From: Streptomyces sp. WMMC940
Lineage (GTDB): Bacteria > Actinomycetota > Actinomycetes > Streptomycetales > Streptomycetaceae
Direction of reading: 5' to 3'
Length of the DNA stretch: 64,000 nucleotides
Assembly (NCBI RefSeq): GCF_027460265.1
Contig: NZ_JAPZBC010000001.1
Coordinates: 4,533,501 to 4,597,500, forward strand
The notes under the pieces were generated by a model that saw only the letters and a program-made list of their open reading frames with translations, had not been told where the DNA came from and did no database searches. Positions 1-7,715 of this stretch are shown here, in pieces. The position numbers were made by a program, and so were the translations under genes. Positions within the stretch are counted from its first letter, which is position 1, and the number at the start of each line of letters is the position of its first letter.

Positions 1-128
1 TCCTCGAAACGGAACAGGGACGGTCCTTCTTCGACGGTGCGCAGCCAGTCGGCGACTTCACGACCGGTGCAGTGAGGGATGCGGGAGAGCAGGTTGCGAT
101 GGGTCTCTTCGGAGAAGACTTGGGACAT
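1..128 (-). CDS. DUF4287 family protein (N-terminal part, cut by window edge)
   Basis: Only the first 42 codons are inside the window. The peptide opens MSQVFSEETHRNLLSRIPHC and continues with a TGREVADWL stretch followed by GPSLFRFEE, the pattern I associate with small actinobacterial DUF4287 proteins (usually about 70-80 residues; role unknown). The ATG is preceded at 5 nt by GGAGG on the reverse strand, which fixes the start. The gene is divergent from the small gene at 228, and they share a promoter region of about 100 bp. The family call rests on recognition of the N-terminus only. Confidence 0.7.
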   Translation of the reverse strand, partial: MSQVFSEETHRNLLSRIPHCTGREVADWLRTVEEGPSLFRFE

Positions 129-190
129 CGGCGCCTCCGGACGCATTGCGCGTGTGGTCCTTCACGTCACCGTGCCTCAGTGTTCGCGTA

Positions 191-227
191 TTGGCAACAG
201 TCCCGCACCGGCGCATAGGGTCGCAGC
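191..227 (+). promoter_or_regulatory. Promoter of leaderless gene at 228
   Basis: TTGGCA at 191-196 (-35) and TAGGGT at 216-221 (-10, matching the Streptomyces TAGRRT consensus) are separated by 19 nt. The GTG start codon at 228 begins exactly six nucleotides after the -10, where transcription would start, and no ribosome-binding site precedes it. The mRNA is therefore probably leaderless. Inferred from sequence only. Confidence 0.6.
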
Positions 228-551
228 GTGCTTGATACGACACCTCTGACGGCGGCCGTGGAGCGGTTCGCCGACCGGCTGCGGGCGGCCCCGCAGAGCC
301 GGCTCCAGCGCGGCGCGGCGGCCGAAGGCCTGGCACTGGCCAGGGAGTTGGCGGAGCGCGCCCAGCGGATCGAGACGCCCGGGCGGCAGCCGCGGATCAT
401 GCCCGACGCGGGCCTCTTCGCGGTCGCGGACCAATTGGTGGTGGCCGGGACGGATTTGGCCGAAGCGGTACGCACGGGAACGGCCTCGCCGGGGGAACTG
501 GACGAGGCCGTGGAACTGGTCGAGGCGGCGGCGCGGCGGGCGCAGCTCTGA
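228..551 (+). CDS. Small alpha-helical hypothetical protein
   Basis: A 107-residue protein I do not recognise by function. It is rich in Ala, Glu, Arg and Leu and predicted mostly helical, with no signal peptide, membrane segment or Cys, so it is probably a cytosolic helical bundle. The GTG start coincides with the predicted transcription start after a TAGGGT -10 box, suggesting leaderless translation. Its codon use is typical for the window, supporting a real gene. It is divergent from the DUF4287 gene and convergent with the next reverse-strand gene, 54 nt away. Confidence 0.7.
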   Translation: MLDTTPLTAAVERFADRLRAAPQSRLQRGAAAEGLALARELAERAQRIETPGRQPRIMPDAGLFAVADQLVVAGTDLAEAVRTGTASPGELDEAVELVEAAARRAQL

Positions 552-605
552 GAGCGCACCCGGGAGCCCTGGGGGCCGGGGCCTGCGGGCCTGACCGTCC
601 GGGGC

Positions 606-1469
606 TCAGAGCGAGGCGATGACGCGGTCCGCGAGGATGTAGACGTTCTCGCCGTCGCCGCCGCAGCAGAACGTCAGGGCGTACGCGCCGGAGACGCCCG
701 AGCCGCCGAGCAGGACCGGCGTCCGTCCGGCGCGCAGCGCCTCCCCGAGCCGCTCCGCGGTCTCGCGGTGCCCGGGGGTCATGCACAGGGTCGTACCGTC
801 GGCGAACACGTACACGTCCAGCGTGCCGAGCGGGCCGGGCCGTACGTCGGTGAGGGCGGTCGCGGTCTCCGCGAGTTCCTCCAGGCGTGCCACGGTGCGC
901 TCGTGGTCGGTCACCACGGGCGTCTGCACCGGTACGAAGTCGGGGTGCGAGGGGTGCCGCCGGCGGGCCGCCGCCAGCTCCGGGGAGTCCTCCGCGAACT
1001 CGGCTGCGGGCTCGGCGAGCTCCGCGAGGTCGTCGAGGGCCTCCGCCGCCTCCAGGTCCATGGCCTCCAGCCCCACGAAGTCCGCCTGCCGGGGGACGTA
1101 GAGCGGACCGTCCTCGCCGAGGTCCGCCGCCCCGCCGAGCATCGACAGCGGCGACTCGCCGGCGAAGTGCGGTGCGTCGGCCGCCTCGCGGGCCTCCTGC
1201 GCGGCCCAGAAGGCGCGCGCCTCGGCCAGCTCGCGCTCGCGCTCCTCGGCCAGCGCCTCGGCGACGGCGGCGCGTATCTCGGCGGCGGGTGCGCTGCGGG
1301 CCTGCGGTACGGAGCCGAGGGGGACGCCGCCCTGACGGCTCACGGCGGCCAGCTCCGAACGCAGGGCGGTGACCTGCCTGCGCAGCCCAAGAGTGTTGTG
1401 CAGGGCAGCGGCGCCCACGGCCGTGGCAGCGGCGGTGGTCAGCAGCAGGGCGAGGGACATGGCGCTCAC
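606..1469 (-). CDS. Membrane-anchored hypothetical protein with coiled coil
   Basis: 287 residues. The start GTG at 1469 is chosen because GGGAG lies 7 nt upstream; a nearby in-frame ATG (1460) is the alternative. The N-terminus carries one hydrophobic segment (about residues 4-22, rich in Leu/Ala/Thr), then a charged Ala/Glu/Arg-rich coiled-coil region (about 30-100), an acidic Ala/Glu linker, and a compact C-terminal domain ending with a CCGG turn and the sequence ENVYILADRVIASL. The topology suggests a single-pass membrane protein with a cytosolic domain. I do not recognise a family. It may be driven from the 377-bp gap upstream, which contains a direct repeat. Confidence 0.6.
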   Translation of the reverse strand: MSAMSLALLLTTAAATAVGAAALHNTLGLRRQVTALRSELAAVSRQGGVPLGSVPQARSAPAAEIRAAVAEALAEERERELAEARAFWAAQEAREAADAPHFAGESPLSMLGGAADLGEDGPLYVPRQADFVGLEAMDLEAAEALDDLAELAEPAAEFAEDSPELAAARRRHPSHPDFVPVQTPVVTDHERTVARLEELAETATALTDVRPGPLGTLDVYVFADGTTLCMTPGHRETAERLGEALRAGRTPVLLGGSGVSGAYALTFCCGGDGENVYILADRVIASL

Positions 1470-1841
1470 TGACGTACTCCCGGTTCTGAGGATTCCCCGA
1501 CTTACTACATCAGCTTGTCGTGAGCCCACACCTGGTGTCAGTGCAATACGTCACGAAAGGGACGCGACTTTGGGTCGGATGTTTACCTGCGTGACGCTTG
1601 CGACCTGGGAAAACGCGTGCCTGCGGGAGATAGGTCACATCCTGGGGGAGATTAGGTCACGGCTGGGCGACGGCGGGGTTGAGAAAGCGGTTGCCGAGGG
1701 ACGGGGAGGGGTTTCGCTGCCCCCCGGTGCCGCGCGCCATGTGCGCGGAAACGGGGCGCGGCGCGCACGGCCCCGGTCCCGTGCGGGCGGGGCGTCGCAC
1801 ACGGGCGCGACGCCCCGCGCCGAGCGGCGCTCAGCGCGCTC
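1470..1841. other. Gene-free stretch between hypothetical gene and thiolase
   Basis: No convincing gene is seen. It must hold the promoter of the reverse-strand gene ending at 606, and it contains a weak inverted repeat ACACC-T-GGTGT (1528-1538) and a 14/15-nt direct repeat (1625-1660, listed separately). The segment 1680-1840 is only GC-rich filler. Confidence 0.5.
1625..1660. repeat. Direct repeat GGGAGAT(T)AGGTCAC, two copies
   Basis: GGGAGATAGGTCAC (1625-1638) and GGGAGATTAGGTCAC (1646-1660) are identical but for one inserted T, with starts 21 nt apart, about two DNA turns, so both could be bound on one face of the helix. It lies about 160 bp upstream of the reverse-strand gene that starts at 1469. 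Possible regulator site; no known motif recognised. Confidence 0.4.
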
Positions 1842-1859
1842 GCGCCTCAGCTGAGGCGC
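1842..1859. terminator. 18-bp perfect palindrome across thiolase stop codon
   Basis: GCGCCTCAG (1842-1850) is followed directly by its exact complement CTGAGGCGC (1851-1859), and the thiolase TGA (1847-1849 on the reverse strand) is inside. It could act as a terminator hairpin (no T-run) or a cruciform. Confidence 0.35.
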
Positions 1860-3067
1860 TCGATGACCATCGCCATACCCTGGCCGCCGCCCACGCACAT
1901 CGTCTCCAGGCCGAACTGCTTGTCGTGGAACTGGAGCGAGTTGATCAGCGTGCCGGTGATGCGGGCGCCGGTCATGCCGAAGGGGTGGCCGACCGCGATC
2001 GCGCCGCCGTTGACGTTCAGCTTCTCGAGCGGAATGCCCAGGTCCCGGTACGACGGGATGACCTGCGCGGCGAACGCCTCGTTGATCTCGACCAGGTCGA
2101 TGTCGTCGATGGTGAGTCCGGCCCGCCGCAGCGCCTGGTTGCTCGCCTCGACCGGTCCGTACCCCATGATCTCGGGGGAGAGGCCGGAGACGCCGGTGGA
2201 GACGATCCGGGCCAGCGGGGTCAGGCCCAGCTCCCGTGCCTTGGTGTCGGACATGATCACGAGTGCGGCCGCGCCGTCGTTGAGCGGGCAGCAGTTGCCG
2301 GCGGTGACCAGTCCGTCGGGGCGGAAGACCGGCTTCAGGCCCTGAACGCCCTCCACCGTGACGCCGGCGCGCGGGCCGTCGTCCTTGCCGACGACCGTGC
2401 CGTCCGGCAGCGTCACGGGCGTGATCTCGCGCTCCCAGAAGCCGTTCTTGATGGCTTCCTCGGCGAGGTTCTGGGACCGCACGCCGAACTCGTCCATGTC
2501 CTGGCGGGTGACGCCCTTGAGGCGGGCCAGGTTCTCCGCGGTCTGGCCCATCGCGATGTAGGCGTCCGGGATCAGGCCGTCCTCGCGCGGGTCGTGCCAG
2601 CTCGCGCCCTCGCTGGCGGCGACGGCGGCGGTGCGGGCCTCCGCCTCGGCGAAGAGCGGGTTGTGGGTGTCGGGCAGGCCGTCGGAGGTGCCCTTCACGG
2701 AGCGGGAGACCATCTCGACACCGGCCGATATGAAGACGTCGCCCTCGCCGGCCTTGATGGCGTGAAGCGCCATGCGGGACGTCTGCAGCGAGGACGAGCA
2801 GTAGCGGGTGACGGTGCAGCCGGGAAGGTGGTCCATTCCCATCTGCACGGCCACGATCCGGCCCAGGTTGTGGCCCTGCTCGCCGCCGGGCAGGCCGCAG
2901 CCGAGCATCAGGTCGTCGATGTCCTTCGGGTCCAGCTCGGGGACCTTGGCCAGTGCGGCCTGGACGATCGTCGCGGTCAGGTCGTCCGGCCGCAGGTCCT
3001 TCAGCGAGCCCTTGAAGGCCCGTCCGATGGGGGAGCGGGCGGCAGAGACGATCACGGCTTCGGGCAT
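1847..3067 (-). CDS. Acetyl-CoA C-acyltransferase (thiolase)
   Basis: 406 residues, full length for a thiolase that cleaves 3-ketoacyl-CoA in fatty-acid oxidation (or condenses acetyl-CoA). Visible motifs are the nucleophilic Cys90 in TRYCSSSLQ, NEAFA, the active-site His in GHPFGMTGAR, and the second catalytic Cys in CVGGGQGMA near the C-terminus. The ATG at 3067 is preceded by GGAG with 5-nt spacing; a longer frame reading upstream lacks such a site. It is transcribed alone, about 100 bp downstream of an inverted repeat that resembles TetR-family operators of fatty-acid genes. A palindrome spans its stop codon. The family is certain; the exact substrate is not. Confidence 0.93.
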   Translation of the reverse strand: MPEAVIVSAARSPIGRAFKGSLKDLRPDDLTATIVQAALAKVPELDPKDIDDLMLGCGLPGGEQGHNLGRIVAVQMGMDHLPGCTVTRYCSSSLQTSRMALHAIKAGEGDVFISAGVEMVSRSVKGTSDGLPDTHNPLFAEAEARTAAVAASEGASWHDPREDGLIPDAYIAMGQTAENLARLKGVTRQDMDEFGVRSQNLAEEAIKNGFWEREITPVTLPDGTVVGKDDGPRAGVTVEGVQGLKPVFRPDGLVTAGNCCPLNDGAAALVIMSDTKARELGLTPLARIVSTGVSGLSPEIMGYGPVEASNQALRRAGLTIDDIDLVEINEAFAAQVIPSYRDLGIPLEKLNVNGGAIAVGHPFGMTGARITGTLINSLQFHDKQFGLETMCVGGGQGMAMVIERLS

Positions 3068-3163
3068 CACGGCTCCAGTGAGGTGCTTGGGGACGACTGT
3101 CTGGAAGTTACCCCTACGTATCGCGCGGGTCACGGTACGGACCGTGTGATGCGGGACTCTTTT

Positions 3164-3180
3164 CTAAGCGCTCGCTTAAG
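3164..3180 (-). promoter_or_regulatory. TetR-type operator candidate upstream of thiolase
   Basis: TAAGCG-CT-CGCTTA (3165-3178) forms six-bp arms with a two-base centre in an unusually AT-rich patch about 100 bp upstream of the thiolase start. Actinobacterial TetR regulators of beta-oxidation genes often bind AAGCG/CGCTT inverted repeats, so a role in fatty-acid-responsive repression is inferred. Confidence 0.5.
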
Positions 3181-3591
3181 CATAGGGCGCTTCGGGGTCG
3201 GACGGTCGGGGTGGCGTCCCTCCCGGCCCGCGGCCCCCTTCCCGGGCCCGATCGCTCCGGTACGGGACCGTTCCCGGTTCCCCCGCGCGGCCCGCGGCGG
3301 CGCGGTTGCGGTCCACGATGGCCGGCCGCCCGGTCCGCGGCGACGCGGTTCCGTTCCCGGCGTCGGCTCGTCCGGCCCGTGGCGGCTCGGGACGGGAGCG
3401 TTCCCGTTCCGCTTCCCGGGCCCGATCGCTCCGGTACGGGACCGTTCCCGGTTCCCCCGCGCGGCCCGCGGCGGCGCGGTCCCGGCCCGTCCACGGCGAC
3501 CCGGTCCCGGCCCGTCCACGGCGACCCGGTCCCGGCCCGTCCCTGCTCGTCCCGGACCGGACCGGGCGGAGGACCGGCACGGGCCGCGGGT
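3181..3591. repeat. GC-rich repeat region: 69-bp direct repeat and 25-bp tandem repeat
   Basis: No gene is supported in this gap between the SGNH hydrolase and the thiolase. A 69-bp segment at 3238-3306 is repeated exactly at 3412-3480 (174 bp apart). Directly after the second copy, a 25-bp unit beginning CCCGGCCCGTCCACGG is repeated at 3481-3505 and 3506-3530, with a partial third copy to about 3542. Frames through the region are artefacts of composition. It may be a recombination-prone spacer or may form transcript structure. Confidence 0.75.
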
Positions 3592-4614
3592 TCACTCCGC
3601 TCCCCGGCCCCGCGCCTCCGCGGCCCGGCTCTCCGAGGGGGCGGGCTCCGTCGGGACCGGCAGGCGGCGGCGCCTGCGGTGCTTCAGCAGCGCCCACGGG
3701 GCGCGGGCACCCGTGACCTCGGTGCCGGCCTCGCTCGCCGCCTCCGCCGCGGCCTTGGCGACCGGAAGCATGCCCTCGCGGCGGTCGGCGTCCAGCCTGT
3801 CCGTCTCCGGCCACAGGCCGAGCGCCGCGCACAGCGTCGGCAGGACCGCCATCGCCGCCGTGGCGTACCCCTCCGCCGAAGGGTGGTAGTTGTCCGGGCC
3901 GAACAGCTCGCGGGGGTTCGCAGCGAACTCCGGGCCCAGCAGGTCGCCCAGAGAGACCGTTCGGCCGCCCTGCTCCACCGCGCCGATCGTCTGCGCGGCC
4001 GCGAGCTGCCGGGAGACCCGGCGGGCGAGCCAGCGCAGCGGCTGGTAGACCGGCTCGATGGTGCCGAGATCCGGGCAGGTGCCCACCACCACCTCCGCGC
4101 CCGCCGTCCGCAGCCGGCGCACCGCGGCGGACAGGTGCCGCACCGACTGCGTCGGGGGCATCCGGTGCGTCACGTCGTTCGCCCCGATCATGATCACGCA
4201 GACGTCCGGGGCCCGGGCGGGATCGCGCAGGGCAAGCCCCACCTGCCGTTCCAGGTCGTCGGAGCGCGCACCGGGCTGGGCGACGTTCATCAGTTCCACC
4301 GGGCGCTCGGCCACGGCCGCGAGTCCCGAGGCCAGCAGCGCCCCCGGGGTCTGCCCCGCCCGGCGCACGCCCTGCCCGGCGGCCGTCGAGTCGCCCAGCA
4401 GGGCCAGCCGTAGCGGATCGGAGAGCCCGAAGGCCGTGCCGTAGATGCCGTCCGCCCCGGGGGGAAAGGGTGCCGTGCCGCCCCCCACCGATCTTTTCGC
4501 CAGCTGCACCTCGGCCAGCAGAAGAGTCACCGCCGCAGCTCCGAGCAGACCGATCCCGCCTCCGCCGTATGCCGCGCCCGCCGCGATGCGCCGCGCCACC
4601 CTCGCCCTCGACAC
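3592..4614 (-). CDS. SGNH/GDSL-family hydrolase with N-terminal membrane segment
   Basis: 340 residues. An SGNH esterase/lipase fold is indicated by block I GDSTAAGQG (Ser nucleophile), block III GANDVTHR and block V DNYHPSAEGY (Asp-His pair). A hydrophobic, Gly/Ala-rich helix near residues 9-35 suggests a signal anchor, so the catalytic domain would face outside the membrane. The substrate is unknown (ester or lipid). The C-terminus has a basic tail with HRRRRR followed by Pro/Glu/Ala-rich sequence. The GTG at 4614 is preferred, with AGGAGG 11 nt upstream; an upstream GTG at 4626 is less likely. It is divergent from cystathionine beta-synthase. Confidence 0.85.
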   Translation of the reverse strand: MSRARVARRIAAGAAYGGGGIGLLGAAAVTLLLAEVQLAKRSVGGGTAPFPPGADGIYGTAFGLSDPLRLALLGDSTAAGQGVRRAGQTPGALLASGLAAVAERPVELMNVAQPGARSDDLERQVGLALRDPARAPDVCVIMIGANDVTHRMPPTQSVRHLSAAVRRLRTAGAEVVVGTCPDLGTIEPVYQPLRWLARRVSRQLAAAQTIGAVEQGGRTVSLGDLLGPEFAANPRELFGPDNYHPSAEGYATAAMAVLPTLCAALGLWPETDRLDADRREGMLPVAKAAAEAASEAGTEVTGARAPWALLKHRRRRRLPVPTEPAPSESRAAEARGRGAE

Positions 4615-4742
4615 AGTCCCAGCCACCTCCTCGTAGCCGTGCAGTCGTCCAAGAGCTAACTGCCCCGTAACGGCCGCAGCCCAATCTCGCGCCGAATGCG
4701 CATACGCTGACGGAACCACTACGGAGATCCCGGAGACTTACG

Positions 4743-6128
4743 GTGCAATTCCACGACTCGATGATCAGTCTGGTTGGCAATACCCCGCTGTTGAAGCTGA
4801 ACAGCGTGACGGCGGGCATTCAGGCGACGGTCCTCGCCAAGGTCGAGTACTTCAACCCCGGCGGATCGGTGAAGGACCGCATCGCCCTGCGCATGATCGA
4901 GGCCGCCGAGCAGAGCGGAGAGCTCAAGCCGGGGGGCACGATCGTCGAGCCGACGAGCGGCAACACCGGCGTCGGGCTCGCCATCGTGGCCCAGCAGAAG
5001 GGCTACAAGTGCGTCTTCGTCTGCCCGGACAAGGTGTCCACGGACAAGATCAATGTGCTGCGCGCCTACGGTGCCGAGGTCGTCGTCTGCCCCACGGCGG
5101 TCGACCCGGAGCACCCGGACTCGTACTACAACGTCTCGGACCGGCTGGTGCGCGAGACGCCGGGGGCCTGGAAGCCGGACCAGTACTCGAACCCGAACAA
5201 CCCGCGTTCGCACTACGAGACGACCGGTCCCGAGCTCTGGGAACAGACCGAGGGAAGAATCACCCATTTCGTGGCCGGTATCGGCACCGGCGGCACCATC
5301 TCCGGCACCGGCAACTACCTGAAGGAGATCAGCGGCGGCAAGGTCCGCGTCGTCGGGGCGGACCCGGAGGGCTCCGTCTACTCCGGCGGCTCCGGCCGGC
5401 CGTACCTGGTCGAGGGCGTGGGTGAGGACTTCTGGCCCACCGCCTACGACCCGAACGTCACGGACGAGATCATCGCGGTGTCCGACAAGGACTCGTTCCA
5501 GATGACGCGCCGTCTGGCCAAGGAGGAGGGCCTCCTGGTCGGGGGCTCCTGCGGCATGGCAGTCGTCGCCGCGCTGCGCGTGGCCGAGGGCCTCGGTCCG
5601 GACGACGTCGTGGTCGTGCTGCTGCCGGACAGCGGCCGCGGCTATCTGTCGAAGATCTTCAACGACGAGTGGATGAACGACTACGGTTTCCTGGAGCAGG
5701 CAGGCGACCAGCCGCGGGTCGGCGACGTGCTGGAGCACAAGGAGGGCGCGCTGCCGTCCCTCGTGCACATGCACCCCGAGGAGACCGTCGGCCAGGCCAT
5801 CGAGGTGCTGCGCGAGTACGGCGTCTCCCAGATGCCGATCGTGAAGCCGGGCGCCGGGCACCCGGACGTCATGGCCGCCGAGGTCATCGGCTCCGTGGTG
5901 GAGCGGGAGCTGCTGGACGCGCTCTTCACCCAGCGCGCCTCGCTGAACGATCCGCTGGAGAAGCACATGAGCGCCCCGCTTCCCCAGGTCGGTTCCGGTG
6001 AGCCGGTCGGCGACCTGATGTCCGTGCTCGGCTCCGCCGACGCCGCGATCGTGCTGGTCGAGGGCAAGCCCACCGGTGTTGTGAGCCGCCAGGACCTGCT
6101 GTCGTTCCTGGCGCTGTCCGGGAAGTAG
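4743..6128 (+). CDS. cbs: Cystathionine beta-synthase
   Basis: 461 residues. A PLP-dependent fold-type II enzyme joining serine (or acetylserine) and homocysteine in reverse trans-sulfuration. The PLP lysine is Lys44 in GGSVKDR; the SGNTG substrate/cofactor loop is at 72-76 and the phosphate loop GTGGT near 180. Residues from about 320 form two CBS domains, as expected for cystathionine beta-synthase and unlike plain cysteine synthase. The GTG start is preceded by CGGAG at 7 nt. It stands alone, is divergent from the SGNH hydrolase, and is followed by a strong hairpin. Confidence 0.93.
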   Translation: MQFHDSMISLVGNTPLLKLNSVTAGIQATVLAKVEYFNPGGSVKDRIALRMIEAAEQSGELKPGGTIVEPTSGNTGVGLAIVAQQKGYKCVFVCPDKVSTDKINVLRAYGAEVVVCPTAVDPEHPDSYYNVSDRLVRETPGAWKPDQYSNPNNPRSHYETTGPELWEQTEGRITHFVAGIGTGGTISGTGNYLKEISGGKVRVVGADPEGSVYSGGSGRPYLVEGVGEDFWPTAYDPNVTDEIIAVSDKDSFQMTRRLAKEEGLLVGGSCGMAVVAALRVAEGLGPDDVVVVLLPDSGRGYLSKIFNDEWMNDYGFLEQAGDQPRVGDVLEHKEGALPSLVHMHPEETVGQAIEVLREYGVSQMPIVKPGAGHPDVMAAEVIGSVVERELLDALFTQRASLNDPLEKHMSAPLPQVGSGEPVGDLMSVLGSADAAIVLVEGKPTGVVSRQDLLSFLALSGK

Positions 6129-6143
6129 ACGGCACGGGACCGG

Positions 6144-6176
6144 GGTCCCCGCGCGAAGCAGGGATGCGCGGGGACC
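6144..6176 (+). terminator. Hairpin terminator after cystathionine beta-synthase
   Basis: GGTCCCCGCGC (6144-6154) pairs perfectly with GCGCGGGGACC (6166-6176) around an 11-nt loop, starting 15 nt after the stop codon. There is no T-run, which is common for Streptomyces terminators. Confidence 0.65.
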
Positions 6177-6564
6177 GCCGCACCCCCGTGACCGGGGGGC
6201 GGGACGACGGCGGTCCCCGCGAGGGACGCGGTCCGGGTCAGGCCGGTCTCACGTCCGGGCGTCCATGGAGGTCCGGGAGCCGCTCCGGAGGTCCTTGACG
6301 CCGACACACCTCAATGTGCCGGACGCGTGTTAAGCGGGTGCTGCGCCGACGTGTCGCGCTCGTACCACTTCGGCGAAGCTCCGTACGCGGCAAGCCCGGT
6401 GGAGCCGTCGGCCGTACGCGGCACGCCCCGTGGACCCGGGGTCGGCAGGGGCACCGGGCCGGCGCGGCCGGGAGCCGTCGAGGTCGTGCCGCTGGGGTCG
6501 GCCCCTCGGATTCGGGTCGGCCCGTCCCCCGGCCCGGCAGGGTCACGGCGGCGCGGCTTGCCCG

Positions 6565-6586
6565 CTCTGCATATGGTCATGCAGAG
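6565..6586. promoter_or_regulatory. Perfect 8-bp inverted repeat upstream of RpiR regulator
   Basis: CTCTGCAT (6565-6572) and ATGCAGAG (6579-6586) are perfect complements separated by ATGGTC, in a locally AT-rich patch about 160 bp upstream of the regulator gene start. It is a likely binding site for a dimeric repressor, possibly the adjacent RpiR-type protein itself. The TGCAT half-site also recalls ArgR boxes. Confidence 0.45.
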
Positions 6587-6743
6587 TTTAAGAAGACTGA
6601 ATAGCCGGTGGGCCGTAGTTCTCGGCGATCTTCGTGTCCGTTCCGCCTCCCCGTACCGCTCTCTCGCGGTACTGTCCGGCGTCCGGGGGCGGGCCGGTAC
6701 CTCCGGCACGCCGGGCGAGAGACGAACTGGGGGACGGGACGGC

Positions 6744-7583
6744 ATGAACGACACCAGCCCTGCCGCACGGCTGCAGCAGCTCTTCGAAGGCCACCGCCTC
6801 ACCCCCACCCAGCGCCGCATCGCCCACTGCATGGTGCGCAGGGCGGCCGACGTGCCGTTCCTGTCCAGCGTCGAGCTGGCAGAGCTCGCCGGAGTCAGCC
6901 AGCCGTCCGTCACCCGCTTCGCCGTCGCGCTCGGCTTCGACGGCTATCCGGCACTGCGCAGGCATCTGCGCGAGGTGGCGCCGGCCGAACCGGCGGAGGA
7001 GCTGCAGGAGTTCACCGAGTACCAGCAGGCCGTCCACGCCGAGATCGAGAACCTGCGCCATCTCGCCGAACTGCTCGCCGACCCGGGCCCCGTGGAGCGG
7101 GCGGCCCGGCTGCTCGCCGCATCCCGCCCGCTGCCGGTCCTCGGGCTGCGCGCCGCTTCCTCTCAGGCCCGTGGCTTCTCGTACTTCGCGGCCAAGGTCC
7201 ACCCGGACGTCCGGCTGCTCGACGAGGGCGGCTCGATGCTGGCCGACCGGGTCGACGCGGCACGGCGGGCCGGCGCGACCGCGCTGCTCTGCTTCGCCCT
7301 GCCCCGCCATCCCAAGGAGGTTGTGGAGGCGCTCGCGTACGCGCGGGGGGCCGGCCTGACCGTCGTCACGGTCGCGGACTCGGCGTTCGCGCCCGTCGCC
7401 GCCCACAGTGATGTGCTGATCCCGGCCGCCGTCGGGACCGGTCTCGCCTTCGACACGGCGTGCGCGCCGATGCTGCTGGGCCGGGTGCTGCTGGAGGCGA
7501 TGTGCGACGACCTGCCGGACGCACAGGCGCGGTTGGAGGAGTTCGACGTCCGGGCCGCGGACCGCGGGCTCTTCGCCGACTGA
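6744..7583 (+). CDS. MurR/RpiR family transcriptional regulator
   Basis: 279 residues. The N-terminal 75 residues form the RpiR helix-turn-helix: LTPTQRRIAHCMV, then VELAELAGVSQPSVTRFAVALGF as the recognition region. The C-terminal part (about 110-260) is a SIS sugar-phosphate-binding domain with a VLGLRAASSQARGF loop. Such proteins usually sense phosphorylated sugars or related metabolites; the target here is unknown. The ATG at 6744 follows a GGGGGACGGGAC purine stretch; a longer reading frame upstream is repetitive and not supported. It stands alone and converges with the roadblock cluster. The inverted repeat at 6565-6586 may be its operator. Confidence 0.88.
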   Translation: MNDTSPAARLQQLFEGHRLTPTQRRIAHCMVRRAADVPFLSSVELAELAGVSQPSVTRFAVALGFDGYPALRRHLREVAPAEPAEELQEFTEYQQAVHAEIENLRHLAELLADPGPVERAARLLAASRPLPVLGLRAASSQARGFSYFAAKVHPDVRLLDEGGSMLADRVDAARRAGATALLCFALPRHPKEVVEALAYARGAGLTVVTVADSAFAPVAAHSDVLIPAAVGTGLAFDTACAPMLLGRVLLEAMCDDLPDAQARLEEFDVRAADRGLFAD

Positions 7584-7715
7584 CGGTCCCCCGACCAGCC
7601 GACCAGCCGACCGGGCGAGTGACCGGCTGCCGCGCCGCCGGCCCCGCCGCCGGGGACGCCGCCCCGGGCGGGGCTCGGCGCCGCTGAACGGTCGGCGGGG
7701 CGCCGGTGGGGCCCG

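Noticed and set aside
3238..3480. 69-bp direct repeats as ends of a mobile element
   Set aside because: The 105 bp between the copies encode nothing like a transposase, and no target duplication or inverted ends are seen.
3481..3542. 25-bp units as CRISPR repeats or phage attachment site
   Set aside because: No unique spacers, no tRNA and no integrase nearby.
1679..3889. Very long forward open frame opposite the thiolase
   Set aside because: It is a GC-composition shadow: the thiolase on the other strand has all catalytic motifs, and the forward translation is Arg/Gly/Val-rich without any.
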